The notes: a model not told the origin generated them from the letters alone. Shown: positions 9,142 through 18,800, numbered from the stretch's first letter. The stretch: DNA of 64,000 nt from Methylotenera_A sp036676175 (GCA_036676175.1 JAKFDL010000104.1:1-64000); one strand, 5' to 3'. Numbers and translations are program-made.

Positions 9142-9606
9142 TTACAAAGTTTTGGCCTTAGCCTTCTCGATATGCTCTTTGTATAGCTGAACTGGATATG
9201 TAATAAGAGCTATGATGCACCCTAAAGTTATTAGCGACATAAATACAGTACCTATAGCAAAAAAAGCAACTGCAAACCAATATTTGATTGGATTTGAAGC
9301 CAGTGTTATTAGAAGTCTTGTTGAGCGTTCTGTATAGCTTTCAGATACTAGAATTGGTTTAAGTGCCATTTCCCCCAAACAATATGCCATCAACCCAAAC
9401 AAAATTGTTATGAAGAACATTTTAATCCAAGTTGGTTTTTTGATGTTTGCGTGGTAAGGCGTGCTTATTGCTGCCTTTAATTTCTCAGCTTCTCTTTGAT
9501 GGGTAAGGATTTGATCCTCAAAGATTTGAACTTCTTGTATTGCTTCCGCTCGCTCAATAGGGTTTTTAATTGAGCGAGCTGCTTTTTTTAACGATTTTAA
9601 ATCCAA
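9142..9606 (-). CDS. Hypothetical membrane protein
   Basis: A 154-residue protein I do not recognise. The first 60 residues are charged and probably helical (KKAARSIKNPIERAEAIQEV). Hydrophobic segments follow at about 62-80 (MFFITILFGLMAYCLGEMAL) and 110-135 (YWFAVAFFAIGTVFMSLITL, then IALIT), so it is predicted as an inner-membrane protein with two or three helices and a cytoplasmic N-terminal region. Base composition is AT-rich next to the GC-rich repeat downstream of recN, suggesting an accessory insertion between recN and the M48 protease gene. It ends in a short basic tail. No function is proposed. Confidence 0.7.
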   Translation of the reverse strand: MDLKSLKKAARSIKNPIERAEAIQEVQIFEDQILTHQREAEKLKAAISTPYHANIKKPTWIKMFFITILFGLMAYCLGEMALKPILVSESYTERSTRLLITLASNPIKYWFAVAFFAIGTVFMSLITLGCIIALITYPVQLYKEHIEKAKAKTL

Positions 9607-9624
9607 TTTATTGCCTTCCAGTGG

Positions 9625-11205
9625 CTACTTCGCCAATTCCGCTGCTTCGACTACCACTTTATACAGCTGCGCTTCTTGCGCGGTTTTTACACGTTCACCC
9701 ACCGCTATTTGGTTGCGCTTGCCAGGTTGTACGCCGTTAATAATCATCGGCTGGCTTTGGCCAACGGCACGACCCGTTTGTGCATCGTATTTCACCACGC
9801 GCACTTGCACACGCCCAACAGGCAGACTGGTTCCATTTTCGACTACCGCATATAAATTACCACCATTATCAGCCTGTGCGCCGCTGCGGATGTATTTGGC
9901 TGGATTACGTGGTAAATCTAGTTTTACCGCATGCTCGGCCGCTTGTTTCCCAATCTCAGAATTGGAAGTGGCAGCGATTTGATAGTGTTGCAATGCGCCA
10001 TCAATATCGCCACGACCTTCTGCAATATCACCCAGCAGTGCGTGACCAGGCGCGGTAGGTAGCAGCTCATTGGCACGTTTTAGAAATGGCTCGGCCTCAG
10101 CTTTTTTACCCATGTTATACAGCGCAATGCCGCTTTGTACATGCGGTTTAAAGTAGTCAGGCTGCATTTTAATGGCCTTATCGTAATATGCCAGCGACTC
10201 TTGGTTTTTCTTTTGGCTCAGCGCAATATCACCCAACAGCTCTTGAAAGCGGGGTTCGCGTGGTTCACCCGCAATGGCTTTTTGTGCCAAGGTGGTGGCG
10301 GTAGCGGTGTCATTTTTCTTCAGCGCGGCAATCGCATCGTCATAAGCTTTGTAGGCTGGTTGGCTGGCTTTGAGTTTACCCACTTTTTGCGCATAAGCTT
10401 CTTTGCCCATCTCGCCGCCAGCTCCCAGTTTTGCTAAGGTGACTTTGTTGGCATCTACACGTTCTTGAGAGGGAGGGTGGCTGGCAAATAAACCGGTGAT
10501 AAAGTCACTTTTACGGTCTTTGCTCAAGCGCACAAAGGTTTCTTGCAAGGTCACCGCGGCGGCAGGGTCATAACCAGCTTTTTTCATGTATAGCATGCCG
10601 TAATAATCTGATTCGCTTTCAGCATCGCGGCCGTATTTGCTACCAATTAACTGCGCGCCCAACTGTGATGCCCCCACTGCCAGATTAGCGTAATCAGTGT
10701 TTGCCGTACCAATGCCCACAGCAATCATCGCACCTTGCATAAATATGCCACGCTCCATGCTTTTGGCGCCGTGACGTGCAGCGGCATGCACAATCTCGTG
10801 CCCCATGACTGCAGCTAGTTCCGCTTCACTATTCAGCTCGTACAGCAGGCCGCGATTAAACGCAATTTTTCCACCCGGCATCGCCCAGGCATTGGGCACA
10901 GAGTCGTTTATGACCACAAATTCATAAGGTAAATCGGGACGATCGGATACAGCGCCTAAGCGCTTGCCGATGCCTTGCACATAGGCGGTGAGTTCAGGAT
11001 CGATAATATAGTCACCGCCTTGGGATTGACGCGCAGGTGAGTAGTTATCTTTGCCAATAGCAATTTCTTTTTCCTGGGAAACGAATTGAAATTCTTTTTT
11101 CTTGGTGACAGGATTAGTGCCGCAGTCGGTGACGCCCAGCGCTAACACCAGGGGTAAAAAATATTTGACGGCTTTGCTTACCAGGGAAGAATATAGATTA
11201 AGCAT
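9625..11205 (-). CDS. M48 family metalloprotease lipoprotein with TPR repeats (BepA/YfgC-like)
   Basis: A 526-residue periplasmic zinc protease. An N-terminal signal with a possible lipobox (VTDC, Cys28) is followed by the GTNPVTKKKEFQFVS segment typical of M48 lipoproteins. The catalytic HEIVH is at 136-140, with the third zinc-ligand region GRDAESESDYYG about 60 residues later. Residues about 290-420 hold TPR-like repeats (PREPRFQELLGDIALSQKKN and later units). Relatives such as BepA act in outer-membrane protein assembly and degradation; that role is inferred from the family. The start at 11205 has a good ribosome site (GAGGGGAT). It is separated by 135 bp from fur. Confidence 0.92.
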   Translation of the reverse strand: MLNLYSSLVSKAVKYFLPLVLALGVTDCGTNPVTKKKEFQFVSQEKEIAIGKDNYSPARQSQGGDYIIDPELTAYVQGIGKRLGAVSDRPDLPYEFVVINDSVPNAWAMPGGKIAFNRGLLYELNSEAELAAVMGHEIVHAAARHGAKSMERGIFMQGAMIAVGIGTANTDYANLAVGASQLGAQLIGSKYGRDAESESDYYGMLYMKKAGYDPAAAVTLQETFVRLSKDRKSDFITGLFASHPPSQERVDANKVTLAKLGAGGEMGKEAYAQKVGKLKASQPAYKAYDDAIAALKKNDTATATTLAQKAIAGEPREPRFQELLGDIALSQKKNQESLAYYDKAIKMQPDYFKPHVQSGIALYNMGKKAEAEPFLKRANELLPTAPGHALLGDIAEGRGDIDGALQHYQIAATSNSEIGKQAAEHAVKLDLPRNPAKYIRSGAQADNGGNLYAVVENGTSLPVGRVQVRVVKYDAQTGRAVGQSQPMIINGVQPGKRNQIAVGERVKTAQEAQLYKVVVEAAELAK

Positions 11206-11340
11206 GTTAATCCCCTCAAAATGAGAACTTTTATTACTTTAGGGTTGGCTAGCTTTAAACTAAAACCATTGACCTAAAGGCTGGTTTTTATAACGCATTA
11301 TCTATAACAAAAGCATACTTTAATAAACCCAATTTCTTAG

Positions 11341-11769
11341 TTATTGCCTTTTCTTTCCACAAGGCTGCTCTTTACAAATACCATAAATCATCAGAGAGTG
11401 TTCTTGCATCACAAAGCCACGTGATTCAGCTGCCATTTTTTGGCGTTTTTCAATTTCCTCGTCGTAAAACTCTTCTACACGGCCACATTTTACGCACACG
11501 ATATGATCATGGTGAGTGCCTTCGTTAAGCTCGAACACCGCTTTGCCACTTTCAAAGTGATGGCGCGATAATAGGCCTGCTTCTTCAAATTGTGTTAACA
11601 CGCGGTACACGGTTGCCAACCCAACATCCTCACCGGTGGTGATTAGGATTTTGTACACATCTTCGGCTGATAGGTGTCGCTCTTTGCTGGTTTCAAATAG
11701 CTCTAAAATTTTTAAGCGTGGCAAAGTCGCCTTCAGCCCGGCATTTTTTAAATCTTTTTGATCATGAAT
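11341..11769 (-). CDS. fur: Ferric uptake regulator Fur (probable ATT start)
   Basis: Iron-dependent repressor of the Fur family. The winged-helix core (SAEDVYKIL, then GLATVYRVLTQFEEAGL), the metal site THHDHIVCVKCG and the second CxxC-like pair GICKEQPCGK are present. The conserved N-terminal helix is encoded in frame as HDQKDLKNAGLKATLPRLK. No ATG, GTG or TTG precedes it: upstream in frame are only ATT ATT and then a TAA stop. I therefore place the start at the second ATT (11767-11769), 6 nt after a GAG. A TTG at 11722-11724 is the first ordinary start but would delete the first DNA-binding helix. The 23-codon ORF ending at that TAA may supply ribosomes by coupling. Confidence 0.85.
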   Translation of the reverse strand: MHDQKDLKNAGLKATLPRLKILELFETSKERHLSAEDVYKILITTGEDVGLATVYRVLTQFEEAGLLSRHHFESGKAVFELNEGTHHDHIVCVKCGRVEEFYDEEIEKRQKMAAESRGFVMQEHSLMIYGICKEQPCGKKRQ

Positions 11770-11772
11770 AAT

Positions 11773-11844
11773 TTACTCGTTTTCACTATTGGATTCTGGT
11801 GTAAAGTCAGGCAAAACAGCTTTTAAGGTTTTAGCCAAACTCAT
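11773..11844 (-). CDS. Possible 23-codon leader ORF in frame with fur
   Basis: ATG at 11842-11844 opens MSLAKTLKAVLPDFTPESNS plus ENE and stops at TAA 11773-11775, in the same frame as fur and directly abutting the ATT codons that precede Fur. In Escherichia coli, fur is translationally coupled to a short upstream ORF (uof), so a leader peptide here would fit a known arrangement. No strong ribosome site is visible before the ATG, and translation is unproven. An alternative is that the TAA is a sequence error and the ORF is a Fur N-terminal extension, which other Fur proteins lack. Confidence 0.45.
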   Translation of the reverse strand: MSLAKTLKAVLPDFTPESNSENE

Positions 11845-11896
11845 GACGTGTTATATTAACGCCAATTTCCTAATAAGTCTTTAACTCCATAAATAC

Positions 11897-12970
11897 ATGC
11901 GCTATTTTTTAATTTTCCTTTTGGCCTTTCTTGCTGGCTGCGGTTCAACGATTCCCACAATAAAACCGTTTAAAATGGATATTCAGCAAGGCAATGTCGT
12001 CACTTCTAAAATGTTATTGCAATTGCGCCCTGGGATGACCAAGTCGCAAGTCAAATTTATTATGGGCTCGCCACTGATCGTGGATAGCTTTCATAAAAAC
12101 CGTTGGGATTATTTTTATCAGCTACGACAAGCGGGTAAAATTGTCGAACAGCGCCGCGTGATTTTAGATTTTGAAAATGAATTGCTGACTAAAGTGCGCG
12201 GCGATGTCGTGCCACAAGGAACGGCAGGCGCTGCTATTGGCGATGAATCGAGTGTATCAAAAACCATCACTGTGCCACCCAAACCAAAGCAGGAAAAAGG
12301 TTGGGCCGATAAACTGAAATTCTGGAAAAGTGACGAGCCGGTAAAAGAAACAGAGAAGCCATCTGGTACCACGGAAAAAATGGATGCCCCAGAAACCAGT
12401 AAGCAAGCACCTGCTGCTACTCCATCGGCGAGTACAGACCAAACGGCTGAAGAAGCCCCCGCTACTGAGTCCACGACAGATGGTCCTTCTATGTTAGCGG
12501 TGCCTATTGGTGGTGTGCTAGCGCCAGATGCGCCTGCGACAGAAGCGCCCGCGGCAGAAAGACCAGTTGTGAGTGTTCCGCCTGCAGAAACGCCTGCATC
12601 GGAAGCGCCAGCGGTAACAGCTCCAGTGGAAGAATCTCCCATGGTTGAAACGCCACCAGTTGAGGCTGTAAAACCCACAGAGCCAGCAAAAACGGAAGCG
12701 CCAGCACCTGGACCTGGACCTACAGTAGAGCCGGCTCATGAGCCAACTAAAGCACCTATGCCAGCGGGCAAAGCAGACGATCGTATGATTTTTAGAATGG
12801 ATAAAAAACTGGATTTGAATAATCTACAAGCTCCGGTAGAAGAGGCGCCAGCACCGAGAGTTGAAAGTAAAGGTGCGCCAGTGGCTAAACCTAAAAAAGA
12901 GGAGCCGCCATTGCCTGAAGAAGAAGCGCCGGGCTACTTTGAGCGTATGTTAGAAAAGATAGGATTTTAG
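11897..12970 (+). CDS. bamE: Outer-membrane assembly lipoprotein BamE (SmpA/OmlA) with long Pro/Ala/Glu-rich C-terminus
   Basis: A 357-residue lipoprotein component of the BAM complex that inserts outer-membrane proteins. The signal peptide MRYFLIFLLAFLAGCG has lipobox LAGC. The SmpA/OmlA domain occupies about residues 25-105, with the hallmark LRPGMTKSQVKFIMGSP, and WDYFYQLRQAG. BamE is normally 110-150 residues; here about 240 extra residues of low-complexity Pro, Ala, Glu and Thr repeats follow (EAPAAERPVV and similar). The acidic C-terminal end EEAPGYFERMLEKIGF looks like a conserved short helix. The gene is divergent from fur and is followed by a perfect hairpin that overlaps its stop codon. 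Confidence 0.93.
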   Translation: MRYFLIFLLAFLAGCGSTIPTIKPFKMDIQQGNVVTSKMLLQLRPGMTKSQVKFIMGSPLIVDSFHKNRWDYFYQLRQAGKIVEQRRVILDFENELLTKVRGDVVPQGTAGAAIGDESSVSKTITVPPKPKQEKGWADKLKFWKSDEPVKETEKPSGTTEKMDAPETSKQAPAATPSASTDQTAEEAPATESTTDGPSMLAVPIGGVLAPDAPATEAPAAERPVVSVPPAETPASEAPAVTAPVEESPMVETPPVEAVKPTEPAKTEAPAPGPGPTVEPAHEPTKAPMPAGKADDRMIFRMDKKLDLNNLQAPVEEAPAPRVESKGAPVAKPKKEEPPLPEEEAPGYFERMLEKIGF

Positions 12971-12992
12971 CGATAGCTAAAATCCTATCTTT
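12955..12992 (+). terminator. 17-bp perfect inverted repeat over the bamE stop codon
   Basis: AAAGATAGGATTTTAGC (12955-12971) pairs exactly with 12976-12992 around the loop GATA. The bamE stop TAG (12968-12970) lies in the 5' arm. Only a short T run follows, so it may be a weak terminator or an mRNA-stabilising hairpin before dapB. Confidence 0.6.
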
Positions 12993-13085
12993 CAGAGAAC
13001 GCTCATATCGCAAGGCGATGTGATGTGGTAACTAAAAGAATGGTTTTCAAGTAAAACTTAAGTTAAAAATTCAAGTAAACATAAT

Positions 13086-13889
13086 ATGACAATTAAAATT
13101 GTAATCGCGGGCGCCAGTGGGCGCATGGGGCAAACATTAATACAAGGCGTATTTAACGACGCTGAGTTGCAATTGTTTGGTGCGCTTGATCGTACAGGCA
13201 GTCCGAGTATTGGTCGCGATGCGGGTGAACCGATGGGCAAAAACTCAGGCGTGTATATCAGCGACGACGCAGCCGAAACACTGCATGGCGCAGATGTGCT
13301 GATTGATTTTACACGGCCAGAGGCGAGCTTGGATTACTTAGAGATTTGCCAGCAATACCAAGTAAAACAGGTCATTGGTACGACAGGATTTACAGTAGAG
13401 CAAAAAGCCAAAATAGAAGCCGCCGCGAAGAAAACGGCTATCGTGTTTGCGCCCAATATGAGCGTTGGCGTAACCTTGCTGCTGGACTTGGTTGAGCAGG
13501 CCGCTAAAGTACTTGGTGATACTTACGATATTGAAGTGGTAGAAATGCACCATCGCCATAAAGTAGATGCACCCTCAGGTACAGCCTTAAGATTAGGTGA
13601 GGCTGCGGCTGCTGGATTAGGACAAGATCTGAAAGATTGCGCTGTCTATGCGCGTGAAGGTGTGACGGGTGAGCGCGAAGCGGGCAAAATTGGTTTTGCC
13701 ACGTTACGCGGTGGCGATGTGGTGGGTGACCATACGGTGGTATTTGCTGGCGTTGGTGAGCGGGTAGAAATCACGCACAAAGCCAGCAGTCGTGCAACCT
13801 TTGCGCTTGGCGCTTTGCGTGCGGCCAAGTTTTTACAAAGTCACGCGACTGGCTTGTTTGATATGCGCGATGTCTTAAATTTAGAGTAG
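13086..13889 (+). CDS. dapB: 4-hydroxy-tetrahydrodipicolinate reductase
   Basis: Reduces the dihydrodipicolinate precursor with NAD(P)H in the lysine and diaminopimelate pathway. The 267 residues carry the nucleotide-binding GASGRMGQ (about 8-15), GTTGFT, the catalytic MHHRHKVDAPSGTA block and the C-terminal SRATFALGALRAA. The ATG at 13086 gives a normal N-terminus. It follows bamE on the same strand with 115 bp between them that contain the bamE hairpin. The neighbourhood bamE-dapB-carAB is common in betaproteobacteria. Confidence 0.97.
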   Translation: MTIKIVIAGASGRMGQTLIQGVFNDAELQLFGALDRTGSPSIGRDAGEPMGKNSGVYISDDAAETLHGADVLIDFTRPEASLDYLEICQQYQVKQVIGTTGFTVEQKAKIEAAAKKTAIVFAPNMSVGVTLLLDLVEQAAKVLGDTYDIEVVEMHHRHKVDAPSGTALRLGEAAAAGLGQDLKDCAVYAREGVTGEREAGKIGFATLRGGDVVGDHTVVFAGVGERVEITHKASSRATFALGALRAAKFLQSHATGLFDMRDVLNLE

Positions 13890-13923
13890 TTAAGTGGAGT
13901 CTGCGATGGCAGAGCATTAAGGT

Positions 13924-14565
13924 TTGGCTAATAAAAAGACATTCTTTATTAGCTTATTGACCATATTTGGCGCGGTGTTTTTGTGGTCAGTCATTAAGCC
14001 ACATGATTTTTTCACTTGGCTTCTAGAAGTATTGCCCGTCATCATTGCGCTGCCAATTTTGTTTTTTACGTATCAAAAATTTCCGCTCACCCCCTTGTTG
14101 TACATCCTAATCCTCATCCACGCCATTATTCTGATGATTGGCGGTCATTACACCTATGCCCAAGTACCAATCAATGATCTGCCTGTATTCAGTTGGCTTA
14201 AAGATGCCTTTGATTTAGATAGGAATTATTACGACCGCATTGGGCATTTTGCACAGGGTTTCGTGCCAGCTATCATTGCGCGCGAAATTTTAATCAGGAA
14301 TTTTGTCGTTAAAACTGGTGCTTGGTTGTTTTTCGTGGTGTGCTGTATTTGCTTAAGCATTAGCGCTTGTTATGAGTTTATCGAATGGTGGGTAGCAGTG
14401 GCTGCTGGCGCAGCTTCGCAGGATTTTCTGGGCACGCAGGGCGATGTATGGGATACGCAGTGGGACATGCTATTGGCTTTGATTGGTGCGATTTCTGCGC
14501 AGGTTTTGTTAAAAGATTTACACGACAAACAGTTGTTAAATCTACAAAGCCAGCTTGAACCTTAG
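13924..14565 (+). CDS. DUF2238 (YjdF-like) inner-membrane protein
   Basis: A 213-residue protein with about six hydrophobic helices and the family signature HFAQGFVPAIIAREIL followed later by CYEFIEWW and GDVWDTQWDM. It resembles Escherichia coli YjdF, whose function is unknown. The start is TTG at 13924, 34 bp after dapB, preceded by AAGG. The carAB promoter begins inside its last codons, so its own transcript must pass through the carA leader or stop at the hairpin at 14597-14629. Confidence 0.85.
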   Translation: MANKKTFFISLLTIFGAVFLWSVIKPHDFFTWLLEVLPVIIALPILFFTYQKFPLTPLLYILILIHAIILMIGGHYTYAQVPINDLPVFSWLKDAFDLDRNYYDRIGHFAQGFVPAIIAREILIRNFVVKTGAWLFFVVCCICLSISACYEFIEWWVAVAAGAASQDFLGTQGDVWDTQWDMLLALIGAISAQVLLKDLHDKQLLNLQSQLEP

Positions 14566-14583
14566 GCTAAATTCCGCTATAAT
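14555..14583 (+). promoter_or_regulatory. Sigma-70 promoter for carAB
   Basis: -35 TTGAAC (14555-14560), a 17-bp spacer and a perfect -10 TATAAT (14578-14583). The predicted start near 14590 gives a leader of about 100 nt before the carA GTG. The -35 overlaps the end of the DUF2238 gene. Confidence 0.75.
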
Positions 14584-14596
14584 TCGGCAATTCTGA

Positions 14597-14629
14597 AACG
14601 GGAAGAGTCCAATAAGCTCCTCCCGTTTT
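14597..14629 (+). terminator. Terminator-like hairpin in the carA leader
   Basis: AACGGGAAGAG (14597-14607) pairs with CTCCTCCCGTT (14617-14627) with one mismatch, 9-nt loop, then TTTT. It could end the DUF2238 transcript. It also lies about 10 nt after the predicted carAB start, so it could attenuate carAB or protect its 5' end. Confidence 0.6.
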
Positions 14630-14689
14630 GCACATCTGGTTTTGTCTATTAAACCATGTGCGTCGCATCGAAAATTAAGGAGTAAACCA

Positions 14690-15838
14690 GTGTTACAATC
14701 TGTGCCAAAAGCAATTCCAGCAGTGTTAGTTTTATCAGATGGAACTGTTTTTAAAGGCACTGCCATTGGCGCTTCTGGCCATACTGTTGGTGAAGTGGTG
14801 TTTAATACCAGCATGACCGGTTATCAAGAAATTCTGACTGACCCATCCTATACCGAACAGATTGTCACGCTCACTTATCCTCATATCGGTAATTATGGGA
14901 CAAATCCCGAAGATGTTGAGTCTGGCAAAGTCTATGCCGCAGGCTTAATCATTCGCGACTTGCCTTTGCTTGAAAGTAATTTCCGCAGCACGCAAAACCT
15001 AAATGATTATTTAAAAACCAATCAAATTGTTGCCATTGCCGATATTGATACGCGCGCGCTCACACGGCATTTGTGCGAAAAAGGTGCACAGGCAGGCTGC
15101 ATCATGGCGGGTGATGTTGATGAAAAGATTGCTTTACAAAATGCCCAAGCATTTCCAGGATTAAGTGGCATGGATTTAGCCAAAGTGGTGAGTTGTAAAA
15201 CTGCTTACGAATTCGCTGAAGGGGAATGGACGCTAGGCAAGGGTTTTACCGCAGCACCCGCACAACAATATCATGTGGTTGCTTACGATTACGGCGTCAA
15301 GCGCAATATTTTACGCATGCTGGTATCGCGCGGCTGCAAAGTGACCGTACTTCCTGCGCAAGCAAGTGCACAGACAGCGTTAAGCTACAAGCCAGACGGC
15401 ATTTTTCTTTCCAACGGCCCAGGCGATCCAGAGCCTTGCGATTATGCCATTAGTGCCATTAAAACATTGGTGGAAACTGGCATCCCAACATTTGGTATTT
15501 GTTTGGGACATCAGTTGTTGGCGCTGGCGTCAGGTGCCAAAACGCTCAAGATGAAATTCGGCCACCATGGCGCGAATCATCCCGTACAAGAGGTGGCTAG
15601 CAAGCGTGTGTTCATTACCAGCCAAAACCATGGCTTTGCGGCCGATGCTGCCACCTTGCCCAGTAATGTAAAAATCACCCATGTGTCTTTATTTGATGGC
15701 AGCCTACAAGGCATTGCGCTTACTGATAAACCCGCATTTAGCTTTCAGGGCCACCCAGAAGCAAGTCCAGGACCTACCGAAATGAGTGAGTTGTTTGACC
15801 AGTTTATTGAAATGATGAAGCAAAGGAAGGCGAGTTAA
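14690..15838 (+). CDS. carA: Carbamoyl-phosphate synthase small (glutaminase) subunit
   Basis: Hydrolyses glutamine and passes ammonia to CarB for carbamoyl phosphate, used for arginine and pyrimidines. I chose GTG at 14690 (382 residues) because AAGGAG lies 7 nt upstream and the product then starts just before AIPAVLVLSDGTVFKG; the frame stays open upstream to 14642 without a ribosome site. The class I glutaminase half has FGICLGHQLLALASG with the nucleophilic Cys, and FQGHPEASPGP with the catalytic His and Glu. Its stop overlaps the carB ATG by one base, indicating coupling. Confidence 0.96.
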   Translation: MLQSVPKAIPAVLVLSDGTVFKGTAIGASGHTVGEVVFNTSMTGYQEILTDPSYTEQIVTLTYPHIGNYGTNPEDVESGKVYAAGLIIRDLPLLESNFRSTQNLNDYLKTNQIVAIADIDTRALTRHLCEKGAQAGCIMAGDVDEKIALQNAQAFPGLSGMDLAKVVSCKTAYEFAEGEWTLGKGFTAAPAQQYHVVAYDYGVKRNILRMLVSRGCKVTVLPAQASAQTALSYKPDGIFLSNGPGDPEPCDYAISAIKTLVETGIPTFGICLGHQLLALASGAKTLKMKFGHHGANHPVQEVASKRVFITSQNHGFAADAATLPSNVKITHVSLFDGSLQGIALTDKPAFSFQGHPEASPGPTEMSELFDQFIEMMKQRKAS

Positions 15839-18800
15839 TGGGCAAGCGTACGGATATTAAGTCCATTCTCATTATTGGCGCAGGGCCTATCGTTATCGGC
15901 CAAGCCTGCGAGTTTGATTACTCGGGTGCGCAAGCCTGTAAAGCGTTGCGCGAAGAGGGTTATCGTGTAATTTTAGTGAACTCAAACCCAGCCACCATTA
16001 TGACTGACCCAGAAATGGCGGATGCGACTTACATTGAGCCAATTACTTGGAAAGTGGTTGAAAAAATCATTGCCAAAGAACGCCCAGATGCCCTGTTGCC
16101 AACCATGGGCGGCCAAACTGCCCTCAACTGTGCGCTAGATTTAGATAAGCACGGTGTGTTGGCTAAATACAATGTGGAGATGATTGGTGCTTCAAAAGAG
16201 GCCATCGATAAAGCTGAAGACCGCCAGAAATTTAAAGAAGCCATGACCAAAATTGGTTTGGGTTCAGCGCGTTCTAGTATTGCCCACAGCATGGAAGAGG
16301 CGCTGCAAGTGCAAGCCAGTATTGGCTACCCTGCGATTATTCGCCCGTCATTCACCATGGGCGGCAGTGGCGGTGGCATTGCTTATAACCGTGAAGAGTT
16401 CATCACGATTTGTGAGCGTGGTTTAGATGCATCACCCACCAAAGAATTATTGATCGAAGAGTCGATGCTGGGCTGGAAAGAATATGAGATGGAAGTGGTG
16501 CGCGATAAAGCGGACAATTGCATCATCATTTGCTCGATTGAAAACCTGGACCCGATGGGCGTACACACTGGCGACTCAATCACTGTCGCGCCAGCACAGA
16601 CTTTAACGGACAAAGAGTATCAAATCATGCGTAATGCCAGTTTGGCAGTGTTGCGTGAGATCGGTGTCGATACAGGCGGTTCTAACGTGCAGTTTGCCAT
16701 AAACCCGGACGATGGCCGCATGATTGTGATCGAGATGAATCCGCGTGTGTCGCGTTCATCTGCCTTGGCATCAAAAGCCACTGGCTTTCCCATTGCTAAA
16801 GTAGCAGCTAAGTTGGCGGTGGGCTTTACATTAGATGAGTTGAAGAATGATATTACGGGTGGCGCAACTCCCGCCAGCTTTGAGCCTAGCATTGACTACG
16901 TGGTCACTAAAATACCTAGATTCGCCTTTGAAAAATTCCCGCAAGCCGATTCACGCCTTACCACGCAAATGAAGTCGGTGGGCGAAGTGATGGCGATTGG
17001 CCGTACCTTTCAAGAATCATTTCAAAAAGCCTTGCGTGGACTTGAAGTTGGTGTTGATGGGCTAGATGAAGTCAGTAACGATATTGACCGCATTATCAAA
17101 GAAATGGGCGAGCCAGGGCCTGAGCGCATTTGGTATGTGGGCGATGCTTTTAGATTAGGCATGAGCATTGAGCAGATATTTAATATCAGCAAAATTGATC
17201 CTTGGTTTTTGGCACAGATTAAAGATATTATTGACCGTGAAACCGCACTCAAAGGTAAGCATATCGCGGACCTAGATAGGGATGCGTTGTTCCAGTTAAA
17301 ACGTCGCGGCTTTAGCGACAGACGTTTGGCCACACTGCTCGAAACCGATCAACACGCGGTGCGTGCGTATCGCCAAGCACACAATATTCGTCCCGTGTAT
17401 AAGCGCGTGGATACCTGCGCGGCAGAGTTTTCTACTAACACGGCGTATATGTATTCCAGCTACGAGCAAGTATGCGAAGCTGCGCCAACAGATAAGAAAA
17501 AAATCATGGTGCTGGGTGGCGGTCCAAATAGGATAGGCCAAGGTATTGAGTTTGATTATTGCTGCGTGCATGCCGCGTTTGCTATGCGTGATGACGGTTA
17601 CGAAACGATTATGGTTAACTGTAATCCGGAAACCGTTTCAACCGATTACGATACTTCTGATAGGTTGTATTTTGAGCCGGTGACGCTGGAAGACGTGCTG
17701 GAAATCGTGCACATCGAAAAGCCAGTTGGTGTGATTGTTCAATATGGTGGTCAAACCCCGCTTAAATTGGCGAGAGGTTTAGAAAAAGCCGGCGTGCCTA
17801 TCATTGGTACCACACCAGATGCGATTGACCGTGCTGAAGACCGTGAACGTTTCCAAAAAATGTTGCAGGATTTAGGCTTAAAACAACCACCTAACCGCAC
17901 CGCACGTACGCCAGAGGCTGCATTGATTGCAGCCAATGAAATTGGTTATCCACTTGTTGTACGTCCAAGTTATGTACTAGGCGGTCGTGCCATGGAAATT
18001 GTGCATGAGCAGAGCCAATTGGAGCGCTATATGCGCGAAGCGGTAAAAGTATCAAACGATTCACCAGTATTGTTAGACCGTTTCTTAAATGACGCACTAG
18101 AAATTGACGTGGATGCGATTTGTGATGGCGAAGATGTGCTCATCGGCGGCATTATGCAGCACGTAGAGCAGGCGGGTGTTCACTCAGGTGACTCAGCTTG
18201 TTCGTTACCGCCGTATAGTTTAAGTAAAGAGCTGCAAGATGAGTTGCGCGAGCAAACCGTGAAAATGGCCTTGGCGCTTGGCGTTAAAGGCTTGATGAAT
18301 GTGCAGTTTGCGATTCAAGGCACGACTGTTTATGTGCTAGAAGTGAATCCGCGCGCATCAAGGACGGTGCCGTTTGTGTCAAAAGCTTGTGGTTTACAGC
18401 TGGCAAAAATCGCAGCGCGTTGTATGGCAGGGCAAAGTCTAAAATCGCAAGGTGTCACCAAAGAGGTGATTCCGCCTTATTTTTCTGTCAAAGAAGCGGT
18501 GTTTCCATTTATTAAGTTCCCAGGTGTTGATACGATACTTGGCCCTGAAATGAAATCGACAGGTGAAGTGATGGGCGTTGGCGCGACGTTTGCAGAAGCG
18601 TTTGTTAAAGCGCAGCTTGGCGCATCTGAAAAATTACCTAAAGGTGGTCGCGCATTTATCAGTGTGCGCAATGAAGATCACCAAAAAGTGGTGGATATTG
18701 CGCAGGATTTAGATAAACTAGGGTTTACTCTAGTGGCCACCAAAGGTACTGCTAAGGCATTGATGGGTCATGGCTTAACGGTAACGCCCGTGAATAAAGT

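Noticed and set aside
8936..9190. 84-codon open frame over the hairpin repeat
   Set aside because: It begins inside the 13-bp inverted repeat, is GC-rich repeat-like sequence, and overlaps the 3' end of the gene at 9142-9606.
12118..12678. 186-codon open frame on the minus strand within bamE
   Set aside because: It is antisense to the low-complexity tail of bamE and has a Ser/Gly/Ala-biased composition created by the complementary repeats; no ribosome site or family match.
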